Shown: positions 1 to 9,300 of the stretch, piece after piece | How positions within the stretch are numbered: the first letter of the stretch is position 1 | How the letters are laid out: each line of letters starts with the position of its first letter | Source of the DNA: CAVVXN01 sp963772585 | Lineage (GTDB): Bacteria; Planctomycetota; PLA2; JAEUHO01 | Length of the DNA: 64,000 bases | Assembly (NCBI GenBank): GCA_963772585.1 | Contig: CAVYXV010000007.1 | Coordinates: 124,001 to 188,000 of the forward strand | Direction: 5' to 3' | Made by a program: the position numbers and the translations under genes | The notes under the pieces: model-generated | Seen by the model: the letters and a program-made list of their open reading frames with translations, nothing else | Told to the model about the DNA's origin: nothing | Database searches by the model: none

Positions 1-155
1 ATCTCCACGAAGGCGAACCCGCGGGGTCGGCCGGTCTCGCGGTCGGTGATGATGTTGACGCTGGTCACGGTTCCGTGGGGGGAGAACGCGTCGCGAATGT
101 CGTTCTCCGTGCTGTTGAACGACAGGTTGCCCACGTAGAGCTTGTTCTGAGACAT
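1..155 (-). CDS. RRM-domain RNA-binding protein (partial, 3' end outside window)
   Basis: This is the first 51 residues of a small RNA-binding protein running off the left edge. It begins MSQNKLYVGNL, carrying the RNP2 hexamer (LYVGNL), and reaches RNP1 (RGFAFVEM) just before the edge, separated by a spacer in which ITDRETGRPRG is typical of bacterial and cyanobacterial glycine-rich RRM proteins. The family binds single-stranded RNA and is often cold-induced; I infer the same here. The ATG at 155-153 is the natural start because RNP2 lies only five residues in. The upstream region to 663 has no gene, so it probably holds the promoter. Confidence 0.93.
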   Translation of the reverse strand, partial: MSQNKLYVGNLSFNSTENDIRDAFSPHGTVTSVNIITDRETGRPRGFAFVE

Positions 156-663
156 GAGAGTTTTGCAGTCCTTGATTTGCCCCGGGGCGAAGGTGATCCG
201 CGTTGGGGCCGTTGCGTTTGCGACAAAGCCCCAAAGGCGATCGGGAAGCCGGAGCGGGGTGATCCCGGCTCCGTGTTGCACCGATGTGCGAGAGAAGTTC
301 TGTCACGAGGAGACTACCCTGGAGCGGGGGTGGGGGGCTGAACTTCCCCGGTCCGCCGCCCCGATTCCCCCGGGACGGGAGGGGCGTATCGCCGGGGCGC
401 AGGCCGGTCGCTGCCCCCCCAGTCCCGATACGGCGCGGGAGTCGAGGCGGTGGGGGCGGCGGACGGGGGAGGACGCCCGGCCGCCGGACCGGCCGGCCGA
501 GCCTGGCCGGCGCTTCCCCTGGACCCGGCGGGGACCGGGCCCGCAGGGCCCTTGACCCTCGGCGGGCCAGCGGCAGACCGTGGTCGTTGGGATCGGCTTC
601 GGATGGGGACGGCGACGCGGATCCCCCTTGGGGGCGAGAGGTCGAGGGTCACGGAGCACGACG
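156..663. other. Intergenic region without a recognisable gene
   Basis: About 500 bases separate the divergent end of the RRM gene and the end of the HemW-like gene. Open frames exist on both strands but their products are Arg/Pro/Gly-rich, resemble no family and look like by-products of the very high GC content. The right-hand side of the RRM start probably includes its promoter and 5' leader, but I see no convincing promoter boxes. Confidence 0.6.
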
Positions 664-2013
664 TCATCGCTCGCGGTCTGGACGGCGTGGGCGGCCCGCT
701 TGGAACGATGACGGCACGTGGGCCTTGGGGCTCCCCCGGGGGGCGGACGCCGCGGAAGGGCCGGGGTACCTCATGGCCCGGCCTTCCTCCTCCCTCGCTT
801 CGATCGTCAGCGCTTCCCACAGCGGCTCGATGAAGCGGTACGTCACCCAGCGTTCCAGATCGTGGTAGGCCGCGTAGCCGCGGGACGTAAGGGCGAGCGT
901 CCTGCCCTGCGGCCGGAGGTGCCCGGAGAGCGTCCCCAGACGGAGCAGCGCGGCACCCCCACGTGCCCCGGGGAACCCGGACACGGGCCGCACCTCCACG
1001 CGGCCCGTGTAGAGCCGCCAGAAGAGGTGGAAGGCAGCCGCGTGGAGGACCCCGAGGCGAAGGTCGCGGGCGATCGGAAGGTGCCCGCGTGCGAGGGCCT
1101 TTGCGTAGGCGTGCGGCGAGAAGTGGTTCACGAGGAAGCGTCGACCCGTGAACGTCGCCGCGCCGGCCCCGAGCCCGATGTAGCGGGGGCGCGTGATCGA
1201 GGAGTAGGAGGGCGCATCGCCGCGGCGAAACGTCCAGACGGCGTCCCGGACGTACCCGTGGCGCGAGGCGAGGTCGGCGGCCCGGTCGAGAGCCTCGTGC
1301 TCGAGGCGGCTGTCGTGCGGCCCCTTGCCGAAGGGCGTCATCCCGAATCGCATCAGGGGGTAGGTCGAAACCTGTTCGACCCCCGCCTGGAAGCAGGTCC
1401 GCACGTCGTCGAGGAAGGTCCTCATGTCGGCACGAGCCGTGTCGAAGATCAGATCGACGTCGATGCAAGCGAACCGCCCGCGCACCGCATCGAGAGCCCG
1501 ACGGGCGTGGGCACCCGTGTGGGGCCGACCCAGGCGGCGCAACACGCCGTCGTCGTACGACTGGACCCCGAGGCTCGCATGCGTGAATCCCATCGCCCCG
1601 AGCCGATCCAGCACGCCGGGGACCGCGTGCGAGGGCAGGACTTCGATGGCGCGCTCTCCCTCGACGGCCAGGCCCTCCAGAACCGGTGCCAATGCGTCGA
1701 GGCAGAGCGTCGGCGTTCCGCCGCCGACGTAGAGCGAGCCGAACGGTTGCGGGTGGGCTTCCGCGTGGAGGGCCGCCTCTCGCGCGAGCGCTTGAAAGTA
1801 CGGACCGACGCGCGAGGCTTCGAAGCGGACCTTGTTGTAGGGGCAGAACGGGCAGATCGTCGTGCAGAACGGCACGTGGACGTAGAGACCCGCTCGCCCA
1901 TTCAGCGATGCCGCAACGGGGCCCGCATCCACGGGCGCCGAGGGCCGTTCGTGGGGTGGTCGCAGGGTCCACACGGGCCAGAGTCTCGCATGCCGCGCCG
2001 CCTCTACGCGCAT
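664..2013 (-). CDS. HemW/HemN-like radical SAM protein
   Basis: The 449-residue product has the radical SAM cluster motif CTTICPFC (Cys50, Cys54, Cys57) preceded by LYVHVPFC, the signature of the HemN/HemW family, followed by the GGGTPT motif that helps bind S-adenosylmethionine. Family members are anaerobic coproporphyrinogen III oxidases (HemN) or haem chaperones (HemW); sequence alone does not separate these. It is longer than a typical HemW (about 380) because of an unusual polar C-terminus after roughly residue 400. The ATG at 2013 has a purine-rich stretch immediately upstream, too close to be an ideal ribosome site, so a slightly different start is possible. A role in haem supply would fit the many c-type cytochromes in this window, but that is inference. 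Confidence 0.85.
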   Translation of the reverse strand: MRVEAARHARLWPVWTLRPPHERPSAPVDAGPVAASLNGRAGLYVHVPFCTTICPFCPYNKVRFEASRVGPYFQALAREAALHAEAHPQPFGSLYVGGGTPTLCLDALAPVLEGLAVEGERAIEVLPSHAVPGVLDRLGAMGFTHASLGVQSYDDGVLRRLGRPHTGAHARRALDAVRGRFACIDVDLIFDTARADMRTFLDDVRTCFQAGVEQVSTYPLMRFGMTPFGKGPHDSRLEHEALDRAADLASRHGYVRDAVWTFRRGDAPSYSSITRPRYIGLGAGAATFTGRRFLVNHFSPHAYAKALARGHLPIARDLRLGVLHAAAFHLFWRLYTGRVEVRPVSGFPGARGGAALLRLGTLSGHLRPQGRTLALTSRGYAAYHDLERWVTYRFIEPLWEALTIEAREEEGRAMRYPGPSAASAPRGSPKAHVPSSFQAGRPRRPDRER

Positions 2014-2165
2014 CCTTTCCGGCGTCGCGGGATCCTGCGGCGGGGTCGACCGAGCCGGGACGTCCCGATCCCCGGCGCGACAGGCCCCCGCCGCGCGCCG
2101 GTCGATGGGGAAGCCGCATGGACGAGCCGGATCGACTTCCCGCGGAACGCGACCGGGTCCGCATC

Positions 2166-2222
2166 GGGCGCCAGATGCGGACCAGGGCGGCGCGATTCAA
2201 CATCCGCTCGCGGGTAGTGAAG
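2166..2222 (+). repeat. Dispersed repeat copy (fragment)
   Basis: The stretch reading atgcggaccagggcggcgcg followed by attcaacatccg is closely related, in inverse orientation, to a stretch at about 12718-12765 and more distantly to one at about 46457-46480. In the same reading frame both give the conceptual peptide R-A-A-R-F-N, which is why they caught the eye. It sits directly beside the IS630 transposase fragment at 2227, so it may be the end of a decayed mobile element. Boundaries are approximate. Confidence 0.45.
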
Positions 2223-2226
2223 GTAG

Positions 2227-2319
2227 GTCCGCGGGCACGGACGCGTCGATCTTGCTCAGGAACTCCAGGAACTCCTCCGTGCGCTGGCGGCGGTGGGCGC
2301 TGCCGATGACGCGGCCCCT
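2227..2319 (-). pseudogene. IS630-family transposase fragment
   Basis: About 31 codons on the minus strand read GRVIGSAHRRQR, TEEFLEFLSKID and ASVPADL in order. This matches the segment of IS630-type DDE transposases that precedes the second catalytic Asp (pattern G-x-V-I-G ... R-H-R ... E-F-L-x-F-L ... I-D ... V-P-x-D-L). Neither the rest of the catalytic domain nor the N-terminal helix-turn-helix region is present on either side, so only a small relic survives. It abuts the truncated sigma factor remnant on the opposite strand, suggesting insertion and later deletion at this spot. Confidence 0.75.
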
Positions 2320-2559
2320 CTTCCCATCCGGGGCGGCGACGGGTTCGGCGACGGATCGGCCCTGCGTCGCTGCGTCGAGGATCTCCCTCCCCGCCCCTGC
2401 GACGCCGTGGAGCGGCGATACGCCCGAGGGGCATCGCGCGAAGGGATGGCCGCCGCCCTCCGGCGGTCCGAAGACGGCGTGACGTCCCTCCGGCGCCGCA
2501 TCCGGACGGCGCTCCGCGGGTGCGTCGAAAAGCGGCTCGGCCTCGGGGAGCCGCCGTGA
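2293..2559 (+). pseudogene. ECF-type RNA polymerase sigma factor, region 4 remnant
   Basis: The open frame encodes an 88-residue product whose last 60 residues are a clear sigma region 4: LRRCVEDLPPRPCDAVERRY, then GASREGMAAALRRSEDGV and TSLRRRIRTALRGCVEKRL, the helix-turn-helix that binds the -35 element. Region 2 is absent; upstream the frame is stopped at about 2224 and the opposite strand carries the IS630 fragment. I therefore read it as the C-terminal part of a truncated sigma factor. A shortened protein starting at GTG 2293 could in theory be made, but would lack the core-binding region. It is followed by an anti-sigma-like remnant, the usual partner arrangement. Confidence 0.7.
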
Positions 2560-2700
2560 CCACGCGGGACATCGGGACCGCCGGATCCCCGTTCTCCTGG
2601 AGGAAGCACGCGGGAAGGCCCCCATGATCGACGGGGTGGAGAGGGTCATCGCCCGCGCGTCCCCCCGAACGAAGCGGGGTGTCCGGATGCCCCTGGCGGG

Positions 2701-3080
2701 GCTCGGCGCGGCGGCGGCCCTCCTTGCCCGCCGGAGGACGTCGAGGTTCCCGCCTTCGTCGCCCCGTTCCCGTTCCGGTTCCGCATCCCCCGCGAGCTCC
2801 CGGGAGGGTGGCGCCTCCTCCGGGCCCGAGCCCTGGAGGCGGACCGCGTGCACCTCGTCTACGACCGTGAGGACCGCGAGCTCGCCGTCGTGCCGTGGGC
2901 ATGGCCCGGACCCGACGAGGGGCCCCGGCGGTGCCTCGACGGAGCGGGCGGTCGGCCGGGGGCCGTGCTGCGGAGGGGGGGACTCGGCATCGCCGTCCTC
3001 GGCGGGCGCGCGCCGTACGATATCCGGGAGACCGTCGTCTCCGCGTCTCTCCTGGAAAGCGCGCGACGACGGAAACGCGC
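2701..3080 (+). pseudogene. Anti-sigma-factor-like remnant
   Basis: One forward frame is coherent for about 120 codons: FRFRIPRELPGGWRLLRARA, then HLVYDREDRELAVVPW, RRGGLGIAVLGG and IRETVVSASLLESAR. The pattern resembles the extracytoplasmic part of small transmembrane anti-sigma factors that follow ECF sigma genes. The frame has no usable start codon after the sigma remnant's stop at 2557; the first is a GTG at 2848, in the middle of the conserved part, and I see no transmembrane segment ahead of it. It is therefore broken or frameshifted. The assignment rests on pattern and position only. Confidence 0.4.
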
Positions 3081-3103
3081 GCAGGAAGGTGAAGGAACCC
3101 GCC

Positions 3104-4357
3104 ATGAACCCCGCCGTCCGCTTCTCTCTCCGCACGGCGGCCCTCTTCGTGGCCGTCCTCCTCGCCACGCCGCTTCACGCGGACATCGCCCCGGATCCCC
3201 TCGTCACGGGAGGGTCCACGCCGAAGGCCCTGGAGGAGGGGGAGGGCGCCACGTCGGTCGCGCTCGCGTGGGAAGAGGTCGATCTCTACCCGACCCTCGC
3301 GCGAAACCGCGTCCATGCCGTTTTCGGCCTCGAGCACCCCTCGGGCAAGGCCGTGACGTTCGAGGTCGGCTTCCCCAGCTACCGCGAGGATCCTCTGCGG
3401 GACTTCCAGGTCCGGGTGGGCGGGGAGCTCCGGAAGGCCGAAGTCCGGCGCGACGATCCGCCCGTCGGAGCCCGCAAGCGCATCTTCACCTACTGGATGT
3501 GCTGGCCCATGACCTTCGAGCCGGGCCAGAAGACGTCCGTCCAGGTGGACTACTGGTGCGAGACGGACCGAGGGATGCAGCCCCTGTGGATCGGCACCCT
3601 TCCGGACGACCTCCGGTCGCGCCTGGCGCGCCGGCGGACCGGCTATGTCCTACGCACCGGGGCGGCCTGGGCCGGCACGATCGGGCGCACCACGATCCGG
3701 CTCCACTACGGCAAGGAGGTGCCCAAGGGCTCGATCCGTTTCCTCGATCGGGCCGGGCAGCCGCTCGACGAAGCGGCGACCCGGGCCTGGTCCTACGACC
3801 CGGAGAACAGCGAGGAGGTGCTGGTCCTGAGGAACCTCGAGCCGGACGCGAACTCCGACATCCGCTACGAGATCACGCCGCTCACCCCCCGGGAGGAGGC
3901 GACCGTCCTCCGCGAGGCCCTCGCCGAGAAGCGGCTCCGGCCCTGGGCCATGAAGCACCTGCTGGAGCTCGTCGTGGAGGAGGACGCCCTCGGGACGGCG
4001 CCGTCGGAGCGGGGAGCGCTCGTCCTCGGGATCCTCCGCGAGATGGTCCCGCCGCGCGGCCCCACCTTCGCGCAGGAAGGGCCCGGCGGCGAGACGCCCG
4101 AAGGCGCGCTCTCCGCCGGCGAGGAGCAGGTCCTCGTGGCCGCCTATCGCCGGCTGCTTTCGCTTCCCGCCGGCACGCTGGAGGCCGACGAGATCCCGGC
4201 GATCCGCCACGCCTATCGTGCGTTCCTCGGCGCGATCGTCGGGCGGAAGAAGGCCTGGTACGACGCCAACCCCGCCAAGCAGACGGGCCGGAGCTGGGAG
4301 GAATACCGGAAGCTCGAAGCCGAGTGGGAGGGCCTCGGAGAGGGCGAGGGCCGGTAG
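3104..4357 (+). CDS. Secreted protein of unknown function
   Basis: The 417-residue product starts MNPAVRFSLRTAALFVAVLL and continues to a plausible signal-peptidase site at TPLHADIAPDP. The mature part begins with an all-beta-looking segment (roughly residues 40-220) in which charged strands alternate with Trp/Tyr-rich turns (YWMCWPM, YWCETDRGMQPLWIG), and ends in a helical, Glu/Arg-rich tail. This layout recalls secreted proteins of the DUF4424 type, but the similarity is too weak for a name. The start is supported by the purine-rich stretch aggaaggtgaaggaa just upstream and by the signal peptide. It is convergent with the next gene, only eight bases away. Confidence 0.85.
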   Translation: MNPAVRFSLRTAALFVAVLLATPLHADIAPDPLVTGGSTPKALEEGEGATSVALAWEEVDLYPTLARNRVHAVFGLEHPSGKAVTFEVGFPSYREDPLRDFQVRVGGELRKAEVRRDDPPVGARKRIFTYWMCWPMTFEPGQKTSVQVDYWCETDRGMQPLWIGTLPDDLRSRLARRRTGYVLRTGAAWAGTIGRTTIRLHYGKEVPKGSIRFLDRAGQPLDEAATRAWSYDPENSEEVLVLRNLEPDANSDIRYEITPLTPREEATVLREALAEKRLRPWAMKHLLELVVEEDALGTAPSERGALVLGILREMVPPRGPTFAQEGPGGETPEGALSAGEEQVLVAAYRRLLSLPAGTLEADEIPAIRHAYRAFLGAIVGRKKAWYDANPAKQTGRSWEEYRKLEAEWEGLGEGEGR

Positions 4358-4365
4358 CCGCCGGG

Positions 4366-5328
4366 TCAACCCGTGTCGGTCTTGAAGGCCCGCTTCGACG
4401 GGTTCTTCACCAACACCCGCACGTTGTTCTCGGGATCGTCCTCGCTGTCTTCCACCTGTTTCGCGATCGCGTCCGGATCGATCTCGCCGCCGAAGAAGCA
4501 CTTGTCCAGGGTCACGCGGTCGTGCTTCGACTCCCCGGCCGGCGCGAAGCACCGGATGGTCGTTCCCATGAAGTCGCACTTGGTGATCTTCGTCTTGCGG
4601 AAGCCGCCGGCTTCGGGCTGCTCGAAGGCGATCACCCCCCCTTCGACGTGATTCGTGTCGAACACGAGCGTGCGGTTCCCCGCGAGCCGGAGCGGCGATC
4701 CCTTGAGCACGACGCCGCGGACGGTCAGGTCGTCCACGTTCTCGACGTCGAGCCCCGTCAGCTTCCCGTTGTAGACCATCCCGTACAGGTGGTTCTTCTT
4801 GCCGTCCGCGTCCACGCCACGGATGCGCACGGTGGGCCCCGTCAGGACGCTCATCACCTTGACCTTGCCACCCGTGAGCGAGAGGTCGATGCCGGGCGAT
4901 CCTTCGAAGTGGCAGTTCTCGATCGTGATCATCCCGTACGCCGTCTTGCCCTCGGGCGTCACGACGCCGCTTCCCGCGGCGATCTCGCACTTGTCGAGGT
5001 GGAGTTGCTTGACCTCGTCTTCCAGCTCGATCCGGACGCCCTGGATGTGCACCTCGTTCCCGGTGACGCCGTGCACGACCAGCGCTCCCTCGACCGCGAT
5101 GACGCCGCCGTTCCGCCCCTGGATGCGGATGCCCTGCTGCCCCGTGATCTCCACCCCCGGCGGGATCCTCTGGCGCCCGTCCACGACGTAGACGACGTCC
5201 TCGTCGCGAAGGACCGTCGTCCGCGACGTCGGGAACGGCACTTCCTGGGGCTCGTCGGCGCGGCTCGTCGGCGCGTTGAGCGGTGCGGCGGCGACCAGGC
5301 AGGCGGCGGCGATCGACCCCCACTTCAT
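4366..5328 (-). CDS. Secreted beta-helix-like protein
   Basis: The 320-residue protein has an N-terminal signal sequence (MKWGSIAAACLVAAAP, cleavage near SRADE). The body is a series of short strands with regularly spaced Gly, Asn and Asp (GIRIQGRNGGVIAVEGALVV, TIENCHFEGSPGIDLSL, LDKCFFGG), the appearance of a right-handed parallel beta-helix as in periplasmic NosD-like or pectate-lyase-fold proteins. No catalytic motif is evident, so a surface-binding role is as likely as an enzyme. I chose the ATG at 5328 over the one at 5334 because ggagg then sits seven bases upstream. Confidence 0.8.
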   Translation of the reverse strand: MKWGSIAAACLVAAAPLNAPTSRADEPQEVPFPTSRTTVLRDEDVVYVVDGRQRIPPGVEITGQQGIRIQGRNGGVIAVEGALVVHGVTGNEVHIQGVRIELEDEVKQLHLDKCEIAAGSGVVTPEGKTAYGMITIENCHFEGSPGIDLSLTGGKVKVMSVLTGPTVRIRGVDADGKKNHLYGMVYNGKLTGLDVENVDDLTVRGVVLKGSPLRLAGNRTLVFDTNHVEGGVIAFEQPEAGGFRKTKITKCDFMGTTIRCFAPAGESKHDRVTLDKCFFGGEIDPDAIAKQVEDSEDDPENNVRVLVKNPSKRAFKTDTG

Positions 5329-5334
5329 CGGCAT

Positions 5335-5803
5335 TCCTCCGGCGCCAACCCCATGAGCGAGGCACCCACTCTACCGACCGATGGATCCCGCCGACACCCC
5401 CCGGTCCCCGCCGCCGGCGGGGACCGCTCCGTGCGCTCGTCGATGGGGGCACCAGGGCCTACCGACCCCAGCCGGCCGCTCCTCCGGCGGGCGGACGGTC
5501 GGCACCCTGCTGGTAGGGAACGGGGATCGCCTGTCGTCGTCGCCTCCCCGTGGACCGTGACGTCCGGCGGTCCCGTCGCGCGCTTCTCGGGGCTCGTGCC
5601 CGACGCGTCGTGGGTCGAGCGATCGCCGACGTGGACGCCGTCCCTGGGCTCCACGCCGGCCTCGCGACACGCCGCTTGCCCGCGATCCCTCGCCTTCGTC
5701 ATCTGCGCCACGGCGGTGGTGATCGCTCGCCGGCGGCAGGCCGGTTGACGAGCGCGCTTCAAGACGCTCCCGCCCTGGGGCGGCGGGCGGCTACGCTACC
5801 TCC
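5335..5803. other. Intergenic region without a recognisable gene
   Basis: About 470 bases between two divergent genes. No open frame in it has a family signature or a coherent composition. It should contain the promoters for the beta-helix protein (leftward) and the ClbS-like protein (rightward), but no convincing boxes or hairpins stand out. Confidence 0.55.
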
Positions 5804-6319
5804 ATGAGGTACGCCTCGAAGGCCTCCTTCGTCGAGCGGATGGAGCGGGAGCACGCGCGGTTCCTGGATCGGGCCGAGGCGATCGGCGAGGAGCGGTTCG
5901 AGGAGCCGGGCGTGTGGGGCGACGGGTGGACCGTCAAGGACCTCTTCGCGCACCTGACGGCGTGGGAGCAGTTGTTCCTCGCGTGGCACCGCGAGGGGCG
6001 CGCGGGGCGGATGCCCGCCATGCCTGCGCCCGGATACAAGTGGAACGAGACGCCGCGTCTCAACCGGGACATCCAGGCGGCGCATGCGGACGATTCGTGG
6101 GGCGCGGTGCGAGGGGCGTTCGATCGTTCGTACCGCCAGATCGCGCGCCTCGTCGCTTCGCTCGACGAGGAGGACGTCCTCGAGGCGGGCCGTTTCGCGT
6201 GGACCGGGAAGAAGGCGCTGACCACGTACCTCGGCGCGAACACCGCGAGCCACTACGCAACCGCCGCGAAGATCCTCCAACGGTGGACGCGCGGGACGTC
6301 GCGACCGCGCCGTCGCTGA
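5804..6319 (+). CDS. ClbS/DfsB-family (DUF1706) four-helix protein
   Basis: The 171-residue product matches the ClbS/DfsB family along its length: W-x-V-K-D-L-F-A-H-L near residue 45, then AWEQLFLAWHREG, MPAPGYKWNETPRLN, and the C-terminal FAWTGKKALTTYLGANTASH. Members adopt a DinB-like four-helix fold; ClbS itself is a cyclopropane hydrolase that protects against colibactin, while most homologues have no known substrate. I would infer only the fold. The ATG at 5804 begins the conserved N-terminal helix. It converges with the kinase gene, 23 bases away. Confidence 0.88.
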   Translation: MRYASKASFVERMEREHARFLDRAEAIGEERFEEPGVWGDGWTVKDLFAHLTAWEQLFLAWHREGRAGRMPAMPAPGYKWNETPRLNRDIQAAHADDSWGAVRGAFDRSYRQIARLVASLDEEDVLEAGRFAWTGKKALTTYLGANTASHYATAAKILQRWTRGTSRPRRR

Positions 6320-6342
6320 GGCGCCCCCCCCGCGCGTCCCGG

Positions 6343-9300
6343 CTACCGCGCGTTCCACGCCTCCATCACGCGGCGGTGGAGATCGACGTTCGTCCGCATG
6401 GCGTCGCGATCCTCCGCGGGCGCGCCCCCGACGAGCACGTCGAGCCAGCGGCGGGCGCGCGCGAGGTGCCCTTCGCCGCCCGGGAGCTCGTGAAGGAGGA
6501 AGTGGGCCTCGATGCGCTCGGGCACGGGAAGGCCCCCTTCGCCGTGTTCCAGCGCCACGCGGGCCGCGAGCGGGTCGCGGAATCCGGCCGCCGCCAGGTA
6601 GACCTCCGCCATCACGGCGTAGCGCACGCAGCCGCTGGCCTTCCCCCACGCGAGTGCCTGCTCGAGCGGGGCCCGCGCCTCGTCCGCCCGACCCTGGCGC
6701 AGCAGGCAGCGGCCCAGCGGGAGCGCCGTCCGTGCGGGCAGGCGTCCGAACTCGCGCGCGAGCGCCGCGGCCTCGCTCCAGGCCGACACGGCCGCCGCGA
6801 TGGACCCTTCGTGCTCCGCGAGCCGTCCACGACAGGATGCCACGTTCATGCGAGCGGCCGTGGTGGGCTCCTGTTCGACGAGGGCGGTCGCCGCCGCGAG
6901 GGTCTCGCGCGAAGCTTCCCGTCGGCCGAGGAGGGCGAGCGCCTTCGCTCGAAGGAGCATCGTGTCGATCATCAGGAGAGAGCTCTCGCTGTCCCGTGCG
7001 AGTTCGTAGCCCGCCTCCGCATCGGCGACGGCACCGGGAAGGCGTCCCGTCGCCAGCCGCAACCGGCCCCGCACCTTGAGGCACGTCGCCGTCCCCGTCG
7101 CGGTTCCGGACTCTCGCGAAGTCCGGAGGGCCTCCTCCGCTCGGGTCACGCTGCGATCCAGGTCGCCCAACTCGTAGGAACAGAGCGCCTGGTTGGCCAG
7201 GTACATGGCCTCGCCGCGCGTGTAGCCGATGCGACGTCCGATCTCCACGAACCGGTCCACGTGACTGCTCGCATCCGCGAAGCGCCCCTGCCGGAACGCG
7301 AGCTTCCCGCGAGCGCCCTCGGCGACCAGCTCGCCGGTCACGTCGCCGGCGGCGCGGGCCTTCTCTCCGGCGAGCTGCAGTTGTCGTTCCGCCTCGCCCG
7401 CGTCGCCGCGGTTCAGCAGGATCTCGGCGGCGAAGCTGTGGAGGCGACCCTCGATGACCGGCTCCTCCGTGTCCTCGACCAGGGCGAGGGCCTCCTCGAC
7501 GAGCCGCAGCCCTTCATCCGGCCGTCCGCTCTTGCACAGGAGCGTGCCGGCGCGGCCGATCGCGTGGGCCGCCTTCGCCACGCGCCCGCTCCGCATTCCC
7601 ACCTTCCGGATCCGCGCCAGGTAATCGAGCGCCGCCGGGAGGTGACCTTGCTCGTCGGCGAGCTCGGCCAGCGCGTTGTAGGCCTCGATCTCGGTTCCGG
7701 CGTCCCCGGCGGCGTTGGCGAGCTCGGCGGCGCGGCGAAGACCCTCCTCCCCGGGGCGGTCACCGCCCGTTCGGGACGGCGCGTACGACCGGGCCACCAG
7801 GGTGCGCGCTCGCACCGCGGGCGGGAGCTGGTCTTCGAAGCGGAGCGCGCGTTCCGCCAGGACTGCCGCGCGCTCGTAGGCGTGCGCGTCCGTTTCCAGC
7901 CAGTCGATGGCTCGTGGAAGGTGGGGGACGGCACGCTCCACCCGTCCGGCCTCGAGGAAGTGCGTGGCGAGGTCCACGGCCGCTTCGCCTCCTCCGGTGC
8001 CCCCCCGGGCCTCCAACGCCTCGCCCAGGGCGCCGTGCCAGGCGGCTCGGAGGGCGGGGAGCATCTCCTCGTAGAGCACCTCCTGGAGCAGGTGATGGTG
8101 GAAGCGGAGGCGACGCCCCTCGGGACGCAGGAGGCGCGTCTCCCGCTCGAGGCGGCCCAGGCGTCGGAGGGTCGTGAACGGTCCCGCGCCGGCTGCGGCG
8201 GCGAGGAGGTCCGGGTCGAAGACGAAGCCAGCGCACGCCGCGGCCTGGAGCAGCTCCCGGTCTTCGGCGCCCAGTCGCCGAAGGCGGGCGGCGAGCAGGC
8301 TCCGGAGGGAGTCCGGCACGGTGCGGGCGGCCGCGGTCGTCGTCGGCGCTCCGTCCGCCGCTTGCCGCATCCGGGTGCGGACCAGCTCCAGGAGGAAGTA
8401 CGGATTGCCGTCGGAACGGTGCGCGAGGTCGTGGATGCTGTCGAGGCGCGAAGGCACGACTTGCGTCGCCGCACGCACGAGGTCGCCGCAGGCTTCCTCG
8501 TCGAGGCCGCGGAGATCGACGCGCCGGAATCCCGGGAGTCGCAGGAGCTCGTCCGCCCACCCGGGATCCGGCTCCGGGCGGGTCGTGCCCACGAGGAGGA
8601 TGCGGTCCCGACGAAAGGCGTTCGCCATCGTGACGAACCGCCGCCGGCCCTCCACCCCGGCGAAGTGGAGATCCTCGACGACGACCGCCACGGGTTGCTC
8701 GGCCGCGAGCCGTCGGAGCAACTCCCCGACGGCGACGTCCACGAGCCCCGGGTCCGCCGATCGTTCGCCGTCCCTTCCGCGCAAGTACGCGAGGAGCCGT
8801 GCGCCCATCCCGTCGCCGACGCCGAAGAGATCCGCCAACCGGGCCTCGAGATCCGCCGGCCCGACGAGGTCGCGCAGCGCGGCGGCGCGGTCCTGTGCGG
8901 GCCCGGCGATGGCGCCGGGACCGTGTCGGAGGACCGTGTGGCGCCAGGCGCGCGCGGTCGCATCCGTCTCCCGCACCCACTCGCCGACGAGTCGGGTCTT
9001 CCCGATGCCCGCGTCCCCGACCAGCAGTAGCGTGCGGCCGACGCCGTCGCGCGCGTCCTCCCAGGCGCCGTCGAGGATCGAACGCTCCGGATGCCGCCCG
9101 ACGAACGGGAGCGCGCCCGGGCCTTCTGCGAGGGCGTTGCCCGCCGCCTCGAGGGAACGGGTTCGCCACCAGGACGAGGCTTCGCCGTCGCGGAGCGTGG
9201 CGAGCAGCGCCGCCGCGGAGGGGAAGCGGCGCCCGGGGTCCCGGGCGAGGAGCGTGGCCACGACGTGCCGGAAGAAGGACGAGAGCGCAGAACCGAGCTC

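Noticed and set aside
314..3337. Minus-strand frame of about 1000 codons near the left end
   Set aside because: It overlaps the HemW-like gene in another frame and crosses the sigma and IS remnants; composition is Arg/Pro/Gly-rich with no family signature.
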